Source: Gimesia alba
GTDB taxonomy: Bacteria; Planctomycetota; Planctomycetia; Planctomycetales; Planctomycetaceae
DNA: 64,000 bases
Direction: 5' to 3'
NCBI RefSeq assembly: GCF_007744675.1
Contig: NZ_CP036269.1
Span: forward strand, 6,251,046-6,315,045
How positions within the stretch are numbered: the stretch's first letter is position 1; every line of letters begins with the position of its first letter. The translations under genes and the position numbers were made by a program. Under the pieces are notes generated by a model that was not told where the DNA came from, ran no database searches, and saw only the letters and a program-made list of their open reading frames with translations. Of this stretch, positions 27,826 to 36,332 are shown piece by piece.

Positions 27826-28026
27826 CCAGGTAGCGTTTCTTAATTTGAATGCCTCTTTGCAAATGGAAGAAACCGGGGCTAACGCCCTTCGGCTAATAAG
27901 TCATTCTGGTTAGGAAATCACCAAAAACCGGATCAGCCGCACGACGTTAGCAGCGGTTAATACCGATTTGAGTTCGATTATGATCCTGAGAATCACATTG
28001 AAGCCCAATAAATTAACGCGATCTGG
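27826..28026. repeat. MITE-like 201-bp element, copy C (second subfamily)
   Basis: Starts CCAGGTAGCGTTTCTTAATTTG and ends AATTAACGCGATCTGG; both ends are somewhat decayed. Inside are the two facing arms AACCGGGGCTAACGCCCTTC and CGCACGACGTTAGCAGCGGTT, as in copy B but reversed in orientation. It lies between kbl and the oppositely oriented gene ending at 28033. Confidence 0.75.
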
Positions 28027-28032
28027 TAAGAT

Positions 28033-28908
28033 TCAGTTCGTCACTTCCGGTTTCTCGGGCGCGAAGCCCATCACCGCGTATTCGTAGCGGGTGCGGCCGC
28101 TGCTGTCGGCTCGCATGCGTTCGGCGACCAGCGGTAACCCCTGCGTGGCGGCAAAGCGGACGGACGCCTTGGCGTCTCCATAGGAAAAGAGAATGATCAC
28201 CAGACTCTTGGGTTGCGGGACCGTTTTATAGAAGGAATAGACGCGATCCACGAACTCCTCTGGCGAGTCGGCTCGGAAGTCGATCGTCTGCTTTCCGATT
28301 TTCAAACGAAAGACGCCGTTCTCCGTCAGATACAGTTCCCAGATATCGCTGCGTTTGGTCAATTCGTCGTAGGTCAGAAAATGCTTGATCACATCTTCAG
28401 CGCGCGCTCCCGCGAGGTCCTGCAGCTGTTTTCGGATCTGTTCGATCTTGGCTTTGGTCTGCTCCGAATCGGGATCGGATTTGGATTTGAGCAGAGGATC
28501 TACCAGCGAATCGGGCAGTTGAAACAGCTCCTGAACCAGTTCGCCTACCCGGTTGCGTTGTTCCTGCGCTACTTTGAGTTGTTCCGACAGTTCCTGATTC
28601 TTTTTTTCTGAGAGCTGCTGCATGGTTCGCATGCGTTGTTCCAGTTCAGCCGCTGCCTGTTTTGATTGCTCTGCTTTACGTGCCACTTGTGCATTCTGTT
28701 CGGCTAAAGCGATGCTCTTCTGCTGTGCAGCGTCACTGAGTTCTGAGTATTTTTTCGCTTTCGACTCAGCCTGTTCAATCTGCTGTTCTGCCCGCTGTTC
28801 GATGCGGGCCGTCGTTTCCTGCGTATCCATGAATTGCGCAAAGATCACGATTAATAACAGATCGAGCAGAGGCGTGAGTTGAAATGTGAGGCGGCGTCGG
28901 CTGATCAT
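28033..28908 (-). CDS. ExbD-like membrane protein with long coiled coil
   Basis: 291 aa. A single N-terminal transmembrane helix in the context RLTFQLTPLLDLLLIVIFAQ resembles ExbD/TolR, including the membrane Asp. A long Gln/Glu/Ala-rich coiled coil follows at about residues 30-130, then a globular C-terminal part. The start overlaps the stop of the upstream ExbB/MotA-like gene by ATGA, so the two are translationally coupled. Together they should form a proton-driven inner-membrane motor or energy transducer. The coiled coil in place of the normal short periplasmic domain is unusual. Confidence 0.72.
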   Translation of the reverse strand: MISRRRLTFQLTPLLDLLLIVIFAQFMDTQETTARIEQRAEQQIEQAESKAKKYSELSDAAQQKSIALAEQNAQVARKAEQSKQAAAELEQRMRTMQQLSEKKNQELSEQLKVAQEQRNRVGELVQELFQLPDSLVDPLLKSKSDPDSEQTKAKIEQIRKQLQDLAGARAEDVIKHFLTYDELTKRSDIWELYLTENGVFRLKIGKQTIDFRADSPEEFVDRVYSFYKTVPQPKSLVIILFSYGDAKASVRFAATQGLPLVAERMRADSSGRTRYEYAVMGFAPEKPEVTN

Positions 28909-29561
28909 TCGGATGCGGCGCCTCCCGATGCCAGAGCGAGTTCGCGTTTGGCCCGCACGACGGTGTCGCGGACATGCTGACGGTTTTCCACCAGTCCCAG
29001 AAATGAGGTTTCCAGAATACTGTTGAGAAACATAAGCAGAATGGCGGCGGCCAGCCCGGCAAACGTAGACCAGATCGCGTCGCCAAAATGGCTGACGATG
29101 GAACTGATAGTACCGGCGGTTTCCGCGCCCGTATTCAACTGCAGAGCAGCCCCCATCGCCAGAATCGTTCCCAGAACGCCGGCCAGCGGATACGCTTCAA
29201 TCATCGTACGACAGATGTTGTAGCAGGTTTCGAAAAAATGCGAATTCAGATAACGACGTTTTTCATCGAGAATATGCACCCGCTCCGAAAGAATCTTCCG
29301 GTCTGCCGGGTTGGCTTTGGGGTCGAGCGTTTCATTGACGTCTGCCAGAAAGGCTTCGATCTGATCGGAAAGATGTCCTGAGGAATCGAGCAGGCTGCGA
29401 TGTTTGAGGCCACGTGTGAAATCATCGAGTGACGAAGCGATGCCTTTTAAATCGCGGCGGGACCAGACCCAGAGCACAAAGAAAAAAAACAGATGCGCCC
29501 CACACGCTGCGATGATCACAAAGGTGGAGAGTCCTGATAACTGGCTTAAATACTGTGACAT
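28905..29561 (-). CDS. MotA/TolQ/ExbB-family proton channel protein
   Basis: 218 aa from ATG 29561; a TTG codon just before is in frame. Three hydrophobic helices: near 10-33 (STFVIIAACGAHLFFFFVLWV), near 123-145 (PLAGVLGTILAMGAAL) and near 158-185 (FGDAIWSTFAGLAAAILLMFLN). The last two match the conserved ExbB/TolQ channel pair. The large cytoplasmic loop between helices 1 and 2 is also typical. It is coupled to the ExbD-like gene by a 4-bp overlap. No TonB gene is nearby, so the driven process is unknown. Confidence 0.85.
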   Translation of the reverse strand: MSQYLSQLSGLSTFVIIAACGAHLFFFFVLWVWSRRDLKGIASSLDDFTRGLKHRSLLDSSGHLSDQIEAFLADVNETLDPKANPADRKILSERVHILDEKRRYLNSHFFETCYNICRTMIEAYPLAGVLGTILAMGAALQLNTGAETAGTISSIVSHFGDAIWSTFAGLAAAILLMFLNSILETSFLGLVENRQHVRDTVVRAKRELALASGGAASE

Positions 29562-29755
29562 CAATTGGTTCCAGACTGGTGAATCGTTTCTGTGTTCTCA
29601 AATTTTAGCTCGTTTTGATCCTCAACGCAAAACGAAAGTCTCAATCAGACAAACGGCTCTAACACAAGGATCGATCACCGTCCCCTGCGTTCCTTGATGT
29701 TTCCTGCAGAGAAACAACGGCAGATCCGGGTGAGTCCAATCACAACGAATATAAC

Positions 29756-29793
29756 GAAAAAGGATGCAAGACCTGCATGGAAGTCTTGCATCC
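29756..29793 (-). terminator. intrinsic terminator of the phosphoglycerate mutase gene
   Basis: Perfect 11-bp stem GGATGCAAGAC / GTCTTGCATCC (29762-29772 with 29783-29793). On the minus strand it is followed by TTTTT. It lies about 30 bp after the stop of the leftward gene at 29822. Confidence 0.85.
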
Positions 29794-29821
29794 CTGACTG
29801 AATTGAATCAGCGTTCAAGCT

Positions 29822-31030
29822 TTACGCACCATATTTTTCCAGACGGCCGGCGTGAGCCATGATCATCGACATCAGGTACTTGGCTTCGAACTGGCCTAAG
29901 CCCCCCTGAATGCACTCTGCTTCGCCAAAACTCTGGCAGGCGTCGAACCGGGCATTTTCAGCCGACAACAACAAGGGCACAGGATGCCAGCTGTGTGCTT
30001 TCATTTTGGAGGGAGTACTATGATCGCCGGTGACAACCAGCACATCCGGCTTCAACGCATTGATGCGGGGAATGCACGTGTCAACTTCTTCCGTCTTCGC
30101 GACCTTCGCGGCGAAGTTGCCGTCTTCACCAGTGGAGTCGGTGTACTTGTAATGCACGAAAAAGAAATCGTAGTCGTCCCAGATTTTTTCCAGGCAGTCC
30201 ATCTGTGACTCCAGTGTCTGACCAGCGTCCTGTACATCCATGCTGACCAGACGGGCCAGTCCGCGATACATGGGATAGACGGCAATCGCAGCGGCACGGG
30301 TGCCGTAGACTTCTTCGAACGTCGGGATCTCCGGCATCTTGGCAATGCCACGCATCGTCAACAGGTTCGCGGGATGATCGTCTTTCAAAATGACGGCGGC
30401 CTGATTCAGAAATTCTTTACAGATTTCCGCGGTCTTTTGAGAGGCTTCATTCTGCCCCACGGGTTCAATCGGGGGAACTCCGGTTCTCTGCGGGTCGGTG
30501 TCGTGGATGTCTCCGCCGAGCCCCTTAGCACGCAGTACGATCACCAGCCGGTATTCTTTGACGTGACGGACAAAGACTTCGACGCCGGGAATTTCGATTT
30601 TGTCGAGCTTTTCGCAGAGGGCGGCACCAATTTCACTGGCGATACGGCCTGCACGGCGGTCGGTAATATTTCCCTGGTCATCCAGCGAACAAAAGTTGCC
30701 GCGAATGGCGACGTCATCGGGGCCTAATTCGAAATCGATACCCAGTGCTTCCAGTACGCCGCGACCGATGTTGAACTGCAGGGGATCATAGCCGAACAGT
30801 CCCAGGTGACCGGGTCCGCTGCCGGGAGTGATGCCGGGCAGAACGGGAATGCTGCGTCCCAAGGTTCCTTTGCGGGCGAGCTCATCCAGGTTGGGAGTGT
30901 TGGCTGTTTCCAATTCGGTTTTTCCGCCCGGTTCCTGTGGCAGACCGCCCAATCCATCAGAGACTAAGAGAACAATCTTGGAATCATTCTTTTTCTGCAG
31001 CTGTTTCATTAACGCGTGAAGGTCTGGCAT
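29822..31030 (-). CDS. apgM: 2,3-bisphosphoglycerate-independent phosphoglycerate mutase, archaeal type
   Basis: 402 aa, the length of the compact alkaline-phosphatase-superfamily ApgM enzymes rather than the longer GpmI. The N-terminal metal site is KIVLLVSDGLGG, with the TANTPNLDELARKG segment. The nucleophile Ser region is ITPGSGPGHLGLFGYDP. Late ligands appear in VVTGDHSTPSKMKAHSWHPVPLLL. It interconverts 2- and 3-phosphoglycerate in glycolysis and gluconeogenesis. It has its own terminator downstream. The gap from the glycosyltransferase stop (31161) to this gene's start is 130 bp, so separate expression is likely. Confidence 0.93.
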   Translation of the reverse strand: MPDLHALMKQLQKKNDSKIVLLVSDGLGGLPQEPGGKTELETANTPNLDELARKGTLGRSIPVLPGITPGSGPGHLGLFGYDPLQFNIGRGVLEALGIDFELGPDDVAIRGNFCSLDDQGNITDRRAGRIASEIGAALCEKLDKIEIPGVEVFVRHVKEYRLVIVLRAKGLGGDIHDTDPQRTGVPPIEPVGQNEASQKTAEICKEFLNQAAVILKDDHPANLLTMRGIAKMPEIPTFEEVYGTRAAAIAVYPMYRGLARLVSMDVQDAGQTLESQMDCLEKIWDDYDFFFVHYKYTDSTGEDGNFAAKVAKTEEVDTCIPRINALKPDVLVVTGDHSTPSKMKAHSWHPVPLLLSAENARFDACQSFGEAECIQGGLGQFEAKYLMSMIMAHAGRLEKYGA

Positions 31031-31160
31031 CGAAATCTAAACACCTTATGATAAACGTTTTACATTGATTCGTTCGGTTGACAATGGCGAACACATTTCC
31101 GTCGCTTGCGCTATAACATACCGCAATCCGACCACATTGTTAAGCAGGACGACGCGACAT

Positions 31161-32510
31161 TCAAGGCTCGGGCGTCAATTGCGGTTCGTTCTGCGCAAAA
31201 CCGGAGTTTTCGACCACCTGCTGGAAAAACTGCAGGCTTTCCTCAGCCATCAATTCCGCGCTATAGAACTGACGAACACGTTCGTAGCCCTGTTGCGCCA
31301 GTTTCCTGCGATAGTCTTTGTCCTGATACAGCTTCTCCCACGCATCAGCGAGTGCCTGTGGATCGCCGGGAGGCACCAGCAGGCCCCCTTCGGTCTTCTC
31401 GATGAGTTCCGGAAACGCACCGTGTGCGGGCTGGACAACGGGCACACCATTGGCCATCGCTTCCAGCACAAACAGCCCCTTGGGTTCATGATAATCGGTT
31501 GGAACCGACAGCACTGAAAGACTCTTGTAGAAGGCGACTTTCTCTTCCCGCGTATCGGGACTGCCCCAGTATTGATACGCCTCATTCAGGGCAGCAAGCG
31601 GCTGTGTGGTTTCCTGAAAATAGGCTTCGCTTTCTTTCCCTAAAAACCCGCCCACACACAGGCGGCTGTCGGGATATTTTTTGTGAAACAGTTCAAACGC
31701 CTGTACCACGTTGTGGAGCCCTTTTTCTTTACAGATCCGGGCGAAGAAACCGATCGTAAAGGGTTCATGCTGACTCTCATTCGGCGTTCCGTCGTGGCCT
31801 TTGAGATCGATACCAAGCAGCATTTTCTGAAAATGATCCACGGGTAAATCAAGATACTTCGACATAAAGTCCCGGTAGTAATCGCTGTGAACCAGCACGC
31901 CGTCCAGCTGTTGTACGTTCTGACGAATCAGTTCCAGAGAGCGGCCGCGATACGGTTCGCCCAGCTCTTCCAGAAAGACATCGTCGCCTTGCAGGACACA
32001 ATACACGGGACCCTGAAAATGCTGTTTGATGGTTTTGATCGTGCCCGACAGCAACGCATTGCTCAGGCAGACCACATCCGGCTTCAGTTGATCTCCGACG
32101 AACTGCGCCAGCTCTTCGATTTCCATCAGTTCCGGACCCTGTTCCCCTTCCAACAGGGTGACTGTCAGCGCGCCCAGTTCGTGAGCATCGTTGCTGACAC
32201 CAAAACTGGTCGCCAGATTGATGATCCAGGGCGTATTCAGCCAGTGCTTCATGAAGCGAGGCAACCGCCGCCAGAGTCGGGAACGATAATTCAGATAGAC
32301 ATTGATGCCCCCCAGAAAGACGGGCGAACCGGTCATGTTCTGTTCATCGACGCGGATCGGCGTGTAGGTGGGAATCAGGGTCGCCTCGGCTCCCTGGTTG
32401 ATCATCGCCCGGGTCCAGGTATTATCATGCATGCAGGCACCACAAAACATCCCGGCTCCCCCCGAGGTGATAATGGCGACGTGCAATTTTTTACTGGATG
32501 GTTCTGGCAT
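31161..32510 (-). CDS. glycosyltransferase family 4 protein
   Basis: 449 aa, GT-B fold. The N-terminal domain starts LHVAIITSGGAGMFCGACMHDN. The C-terminal donor domain has IGFFARICKEKGLHNVVQAFELF and the retaining EX7E-type motif region PKGLFVLEAMANGVPVVQPAHGAFPELIE, then GGLLVPPGDPQALADAW. It would transfer a sugar from an activated donor in the cytoplasm, for surface polysaccharide or glycolipid. It lies 31 bp after the glutamine amidotransferase gene in the same direction, so they may be cotranscribed. Confidence 0.9.
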   Translation of the reverse strand: MPEPSSKKLHVAIITSGGAGMFCGACMHDNTWTRAMINQGAEATLIPTYTPIRVDEQNMTGSPVFLGGINVYLNYRSRLWRRLPRFMKHWLNTPWIINLATSFGVSNDAHELGALTVTLLEGEQGPELMEIEELAQFVGDQLKPDVVCLSNALLSGTIKTIKQHFQGPVYCVLQGDDVFLEELGEPYRGRSLELIRQNVQQLDGVLVHSDYYRDFMSKYLDLPVDHFQKMLLGIDLKGHDGTPNESQHEPFTIGFFARICKEKGLHNVVQAFELFHKKYPDSRLCVGGFLGKESEAYFQETTQPLAALNEAYQYWGSPDTREEKVAFYKSLSVLSVPTDYHEPKGLFVLEAMANGVPVVQPAHGAFPELIEKTEGGLLVPPGDPQALADAWEKLYQDKDYRRKLAQQGYERVRQFYSAELMAEESLQFFQQVVENSGFAQNEPQLTPEP

Positions 32511-32541
32511 AATGTGTGCCTGCTGGTAGCTTGCGGGAGGG

Positions 32542-33285
32542 TCAGGTTTGATTCAAATTCAGAGGCGCAATTTGTTCAACAAAGCGTTTTAATAAAGCAG
32601 TGGTTTCTGGAGTATCATGAATCGAATGGCGAAATTCTTCCAGCGAAAGTCCAGCGATTTTTTCGACATACTCGGGATAGGTATTCAGCCGCCCGAGGAA
32701 TGAATCACGATCCAGTTCCGGATGAAACTGAGTGCAATAAATCGGACGGTCCAGAAATCGATACGCCTGATTTTCCACCCGATCGGTTGACGCCAGCAGC
32801 TCCGTACCCGGCGGCAGTTCGATCACTGTATCTTCATGTCCCATCAGACCTTGCAGCACGGCTCCTGAAGGACCAAATACCGGATCTGCTTTGCCGACTT
32901 CGGTGAGGGCAACATGATGCACGCCGATTTCGGCTCGATTGATATCGTGAACCACCTGTCCGCCCATCGCCCGGGCCATGGCCTGAAATCCCCAGCAAGA
33001 CGCAAATGTCGGCTTGCGCGAATCATGCACGACCCGCAGACTTTCCAGAGCCACATCCAGCCAGCGTCCTTCGCCGGCAGCAGAATAGTGGCCGCTGCCC
33101 CCGATCAAAATGACATCCGACTTGACCAGATCCGTTTCCAGAAGGGGGCCGCCTAAAAGATCAAAGACCGCGATTTGACTGACATTCGCAGCCAGCGCTT
33201 TGGCAAAGCAGTTCACTTCCTGACCACGCATCGGATCATCGGAATTGCGAACCTGTAATAAGAGATAACGAATTTGTTGAAACAT
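32542..33285 (-). CDS. class I glutamine amidotransferase-like protein
   Basis: 247 aa. Catalytic triad of the GATase1 fold: Cys97 in TFASCWGFQAMA, and His188 and Glu190 in YCTQFHPELD. The oxyanion strand is VILIGGSGHYSA. It stands alone, without a synthase domain. Such free proteins resemble GMP-synthase glutaminase or gamma-glutamyl hydrolase relatives. The acceptor is unknown. The N-terminus RYLLLQVRNSDDPMRGQE fits this group. The gene is upstream of the glycosyltransferase gene. Confidence 0.88.
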   Translation of the reverse strand: MFQQIRYLLLQVRNSDDPMRGQEVNCFAKALAANVSQIAVFDLLGGPLLETDLVKSDVILIGGSGHYSAAGEGRWLDVALESLRVVHDSRKPTFASCWGFQAMARAMGGQVVHDINRAEIGVHHVALTEVGKADPVFGPSGAVLQGLMGHEDTVIELPPGTELLASTDRVENQAYRFLDRPIYCTQFHPELDRDSFLGRLNTYPEYVEKIAGLSLEEFRHSIHDTPETTALLKRFVEQIAPLNLNQT

Positions 33286-33345
33286 CGAGAGCCCGTTTAA
33301 TTCCTACAAGCCTGAAGAGAGCAGCCTTATTTTCACCCGTATCAT

Positions 33346-33369
33346 GCCAGTGCTCATAAAAGCACTGGC
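33346..33369. repeat. perfect hairpin
   Basis: GCCAGTGCTcataaaAGCACTGGC, a 9-bp stem with a 6-base loop, about 60 bp upstream of the amidotransferase start. No T-run follows on the plus strand. On the minus strand it would lie in the promoter region. Function unknown. Confidence 0.5.
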
Positions 33370-33657
33370 AAACACAGTGCATTGACGCGGAGCGAAGCAC
33401 ATCATGATTGTTTTATAGTACAGATCCCACTCTGGAATTGTAGTCATACACCCCCGAATCCAAAGTTTCGCCTTGCTTCAGGACCATTATAGCGTGTTCC
33501 AGGTCCTTTGAGCGAACCATCGACACTTGGAGATCACTCTAATTTGCAGGAAAGTGATCTGAAACTGTAGAAAACAGTTCACTATCCCTACAAGCCGAAA
33601 TGGACAGAAATTCAATTACAATTTTTACGAAGATTTCATTTAGTATTTACATATGAC

Positions 33658-33686
33658 TTGACAATTTGGGCCTTTACAAAGATAGT
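33658..33686 (+). promoter_or_regulatory. promoter of candidate small RNA
   Basis: TTGACA (33658-33663), exact 17-base spacer, GATAGT (33681-33686). The -35 is perfect; the -10 is fair. No gene starts within the next 190 bp, and a terminator intervenes at 33781. Confidence 0.5.
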
Positions 33687-33691
33687 ATCCC

Positions 33692-33814
33692 TTACTGAAT
33701 TTGTTTTTATCTCATGCGTCATCTCCCGAGAGGATTATCAGTTTTCCTTTTTTTTAACCTCTTCGATGCATGAATTATCCGCGCCAGTCAGCTCGTCTTG
33801 ACTGGCGTTTTTTT
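33692..33814 (+). ncRNA. candidate structured small RNA, about 120 nt
   Basis: Lies between the promoter at 33658 and the terminator at 33781. Complementary stretches CATGC-ATC-CGA-GAGG-TTA (about 33714-33738) and TAACCTCTTCGATGCATG (about 33755-33772) can form a long interrupted stem. It is followed directly by the terminator hairpin. No open reading frame with a ribosome site fits in it. Read as an RNA only from structure and signals; no known family recognised. Confidence 0.4.
33781..33814 (+). terminator. intrinsic terminator
   Basis: CGCCAGTCA gctcgtct TGACTGGCG followed by seven T. A 9-bp perfect stem. It lies 66 bp before the start of the phosphatase-like gene, so it ends a transcript that begins in the gap or acts as an attenuator. 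Confidence 0.85.
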
Positions 33815-33880
33815 GTACTTCCCTCTCTCACTGGAGTATAATTCAGTTCGGTCAACCCATTCTCTTTACAGGAAAATGCC

Positions 33881-34444
33881 ATGTTCATTCATCAGACGAT
33901 CAAGGTGATTCTGTTAGCCGGCCTGTTGACCTGCTCTACTCCGCTCTTCGGCGAATCCAACCCAGCGACCTCTACCAAGAATCTCAAAAAGCTTGAAATG
34001 GGGACGATCTCTCCTCTGCATCGTAGCGACCAGATTTATCTGGCCGGTCAACCCATGCAAACCGATTTTGACCTGATTCAAAAAACGGGTGTGAAAACGA
34101 TCCTCAATTTACGCCCCATGACCGAACAACGGTGGGACGAAGGCTCCTATTTAAAAATGCTGGAGCTGGATTATATCAATATTCCATTTCGGGCACCTGA
34201 CACACTGACGCCCGCAGTCTTCGATCAATGTCGTAAAATTCTGAACGACAAATCCAAGCATCCCGTAGTCGTGCATTGTGCCTCTGCGAATCGGGTCGGC
34301 GCCATCTGGTTGACCCACCGCGTGTTGGACGACGGCATCAGTTTCGATGCGGCATTAAAAGAAGCACGGCAGGTCGGCCTGAAAACGCCGGGCTACATCG
34401 AACGCGCCAAAGCCTACATCGCCGCACAGGCGAAGTCGGAATAA
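33881..34444 (+). CDS. exported tyrosine-phosphatase-like protein (DSP-PTPase/beta-lactamase-hydrolase-like family)
   Basis: 187 aa. A signal peptide (IKVILLAGLLTCSTPLFG) precedes the domain. SDQIYLAGQPMQTDFDLI is typical of the beta-lactamase-hydrolase-like phosphatase family. The catalytic P-loop CX5R is VVVHCASANRVGAIW with Cys133 and Arg138. A conserved acid residue region lies in NIPFRAPDTLTP. It would dephosphorylate an unknown substrate outside the cytoplasm. Note Ala-Asn at positions where classical PTPs have Gly residues. A second exported phosphatase of this kind is at 56532-57155. Confidence 0.85.
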   Translation: MFIHQTIKVILLAGLLTCSTPLFGESNPATSTKNLKKLEMGTISPLHRSDQIYLAGQPMQTDFDLIQKTGVKTILNLRPMTEQRWDEGSYLKMLELDYINIPFRAPDTLTPAVFDQCRKILNDKSKHPVVVHCASANRVGAIWLTHRVLDDGISFDAALKEARQVGLKTPGYIERAKAYIAAQAKSE

Positions 34445-34475
34445 TTTCCGGGTCCGGTTTTTTAACCAATGCGAA

Positions 34476-34811
34476 CTACACAATCTCTTGCAAAAGTTCG
34501 ATCCCTTCTGCCACCACTCGGAAATGATGCTCTTGCTCATTGGGTTGATCAATGGGAATGTAGAGTGAGAACACGACACCCATTTTTTCAACGTTTGCAT
34601 AGATCTCAGCCAGTTTCAGGTCGTTTCGCGACAGATCTACTTTGAGGTAACCTTCCTCTATCAAATCCAGTTCACAAACCAGTTCTGGCCATTGCTTGAG
34701 AATCGCGATTGAAAATGATTTCAGTGCCTCCAGTTCGCTGACCGCATTCTGCTGCCAATCGGCGTGCCAGTCGTTCGGCACGCACCAGGTTTTTGGATCT
34801 GAGAATGTCAT
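34476..34811 (-). CDS. hypothetical protein, last gene of an unknown operon
   Basis: 111 aa, acidic and Trp-rich at the N-terminus (WCVPNDWHADWQQN), soluble. Later segments (DLSRNDLKLAEIYANVEKMG, VVFSLYIP) suggest a small alpha/beta fold. No family recognised. It lies 36 bp downstream of the next gene in a run of four leftward genes of unknown function. Its size and acidity are like those of toxin-immunity proteins, but no toxin is present. Confidence 0.55.
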   Translation of the reverse strand: MTFSDPKTWCVPNDWHADWQQNAVSELEALKSFSIAILKQWPELVCELDLIEEGYLKVDLSRNDLKLAEIYANVEKMGVVFSLYIPIDQPNEQEHHFRVVAEGIELLQEIV

Positions 34812-34847
34812 GACGTTGCCTCTGCCAGTTATTCGCCTGTCGTATCA

Positions 34848-35669
34848 CTAAGCAAAAAATACCTCACAGATCGTGCGTGGTGAAACAATGGCTTCTGCCT
34901 GCTCTCGTCGCGATGCGATCAGAGGCAGACCGCTGTGATCCCGTGAACTGTCGACCGTCTGCAGCCAGATTCTAATCAGCGAGATCATCGCCGAATGAGA
35001 GATACAATGAGACAGTTGTGCCAGCAACTGTTCGATTTCATTCGCACGGAGCTGACTGGTCGGGAAAGATTTGTTCCACTGAATGGCCCGCTGAAGATAA
35101 AGATCGACATAAAAAGAAAGAAAATGCACGGCGATCAGGATTTCTTTCTGCCAGGCAGATTCACTTTTCAATTCCAGGTTAAGCTGCTCCAAACAGATCT
35201 GCAACTCCTGATACCAGCGTTTTAATTCTTGCACGTTTTCTGTGAGAGTGAATGGACAGTCCTCACCAAAAGAAAGATCGAACAGTCTTCTGTAGTTCTC
35301 GTTTAACCAATCATGATTGTCAAAAAAGTCTGTCGTCATGCAAGCTCGCCAGAATAGAGCCTCTGTCGCGAAGGATATTCTTCCGAGGCTTTCTTGTGTC
35401 TGAGAGTTTGTGGAATTCGAGATGGAACACCAGACTTGATATCGCAAAGGCAGGTAACAGGACGAAAAGTGCAGAGCCTGAAACAGTGTTCTCGGCCAGA
35501 ACTCGCTGGTTACTAAATGTTCTTCTGCAGACTGCAGCGTGCTGCAATAGGTCTCACACCAGTCTGTCGGGAATGTCCCGGTTTCCACAAGCGAGCCTGC
35601 AGGCTGTCGATTTCCGAACACAAGCTCTTCCAGCGCATCACTGATGAATTGAATCCGACTCTGCTTCAT
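34848..35669 (-). CDS. hypothetical helical protein, unknown operon
   Basis: 273 aa from ATG 35669, which overlaps the previous stop as ATGA and so is translationally coupled. Mostly helical, rich in Trp, Phe, Leu and Cys (LFQALHFSSCYLPLRYQVWC, IAVHFLSFYVDLYLQRAIQW). No signal peptide or certain transmembrane helix. I do not recognise a family. The coupling says it works with the 130-aa protein encoded just before it. Confidence 0.6.
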   Translation of the reverse strand: MKQSRIQFISDALEELVFGNRQPAGSLVETGTFPTDWCETYCSTLQSAEEHLVTSEFWPRTLFQALHFSSCYLPLRYQVWCSISNSTNSQTQESLGRISFATEALFWRACMTTDFFDNHDWLNENYRRLFDLSFGEDCPFTLTENVQELKRWYQELQICLEQLNLELKSESAWQKEILIAVHFLSFYVDLYLQRAIQWNKSFPTSQLRANEIEQLLAQLSHCISHSAMISLIRIWLQTVDSSRDHSGLPLIASRREQAEAIVSPRTICEVFFA

Positions 35670-36058
35670 TCCCAATAATTTCCGATTTTCTGTTTTGACT
35701 CCTGAATCAGGATCTTTCCTGATTTGAACAGAAAAGAAGGCTCGCCAAAGTCTGGATCATAGACTTTAAACCAGACGTTTTCCCATTGGTGTGATCGTAC
35801 ATTTTCTACAATGAAATGTGAAAACTGTAGCAGCCTCAATCCGACTTCCGGGAGTTTACATTCCGTCACCTGTTCGAGAGTAAACAACACGCACAACTCA
35901 GGCTCTGATACGCAATCGAGGATCATCCTCACGATGAGATAGTGATCTTCCTGCCAGTCAATCGTAAAATAGGTCACAGTGTCTAAATCATACCAGGGGA
36001 AGTTTGCGATCAGTTCATCATCGATTTTAAATGTCTGCCCAGCCTGTAACTGGATCAT
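35666..36058 (-). CDS. hypothetical protein, unknown operon
   Basis: 130 aa from ATG 36058 (MIQLQAGQTFKIDDEL). The start is chosen because GGAGG lies at the end of the preceding gene with correct spacing; longer in-frame starts would overlap that gene. Mostly beta-type sequence with many aromatic residues (FPWYDLDTVTYFTIDW). No recognised family. It overlaps the following gene by 4 bp. Confidence 0.6.
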   Translation of the reverse strand: MIQLQAGQTFKIDDELIANFPWYDLDTVTYFTIDWQEDHYLIVRMILDCVSEPELCVLFTLEQVTECKLPEVGLRLLQFSHFIVENVRSHQWENVWFKVYDPDFGEPSFLFKSGKILIQESKQKIGNYWE

Positions 36059-36062
36059 AAGA

Positions 36063-36332
36063 CTAACCTCCGCCTTCCTCGATTCCCGACTCGTAATGAA
36101 AATGCTCCTGGCTCGCGCTTGTAAATCTGCCGATAAATTTGGCGCCAGTCTGGTACTCCTTTTGAGGACTGAACATCCCCGTTTCGATTGCCCAGTCATA
36201 GACGCCGGTATCAACCGGATAGCGCGTCAGGACTCCTATCAGTTGATGCCGGTTGATCCACGTCTCGGCTTTTTCCCTGGAGGAAAAAACACCAATGGCG
36301 AATTGCGCCGAGGCACCATGAAAGACCCACAT
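36063..36332 (-). CDS. DUF7710-type small protein, first gene of the unknown operon
   Basis: 89 aa from ATG 36332, with aggaagagaag upstream. It opens MWVFHGASAQFAIGVFSSRE, continues AETWINRHQLIGVLTRYPVD and GVYDWAIETGMF. This pattern (Trp-Val-Phe-His-Gly, then a YP-x-D-x-GVYDWA block) is what I recall for DUF7710, a family of short proteins often found near immunity genes. Longer starts are in frame but lack a ribosome site. The last codons (EEGGG) contain the ribosome site of the next gene. Confidence 0.6.
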   Translation of the reverse strand: MWVFHGASAQFAIGVFSSREKAETWINRHQLIGVLTRYPVDTGVYDWAIETGMFSPQKEYQTGAKFIGRFTSASQEHFHYESGIEEGGG

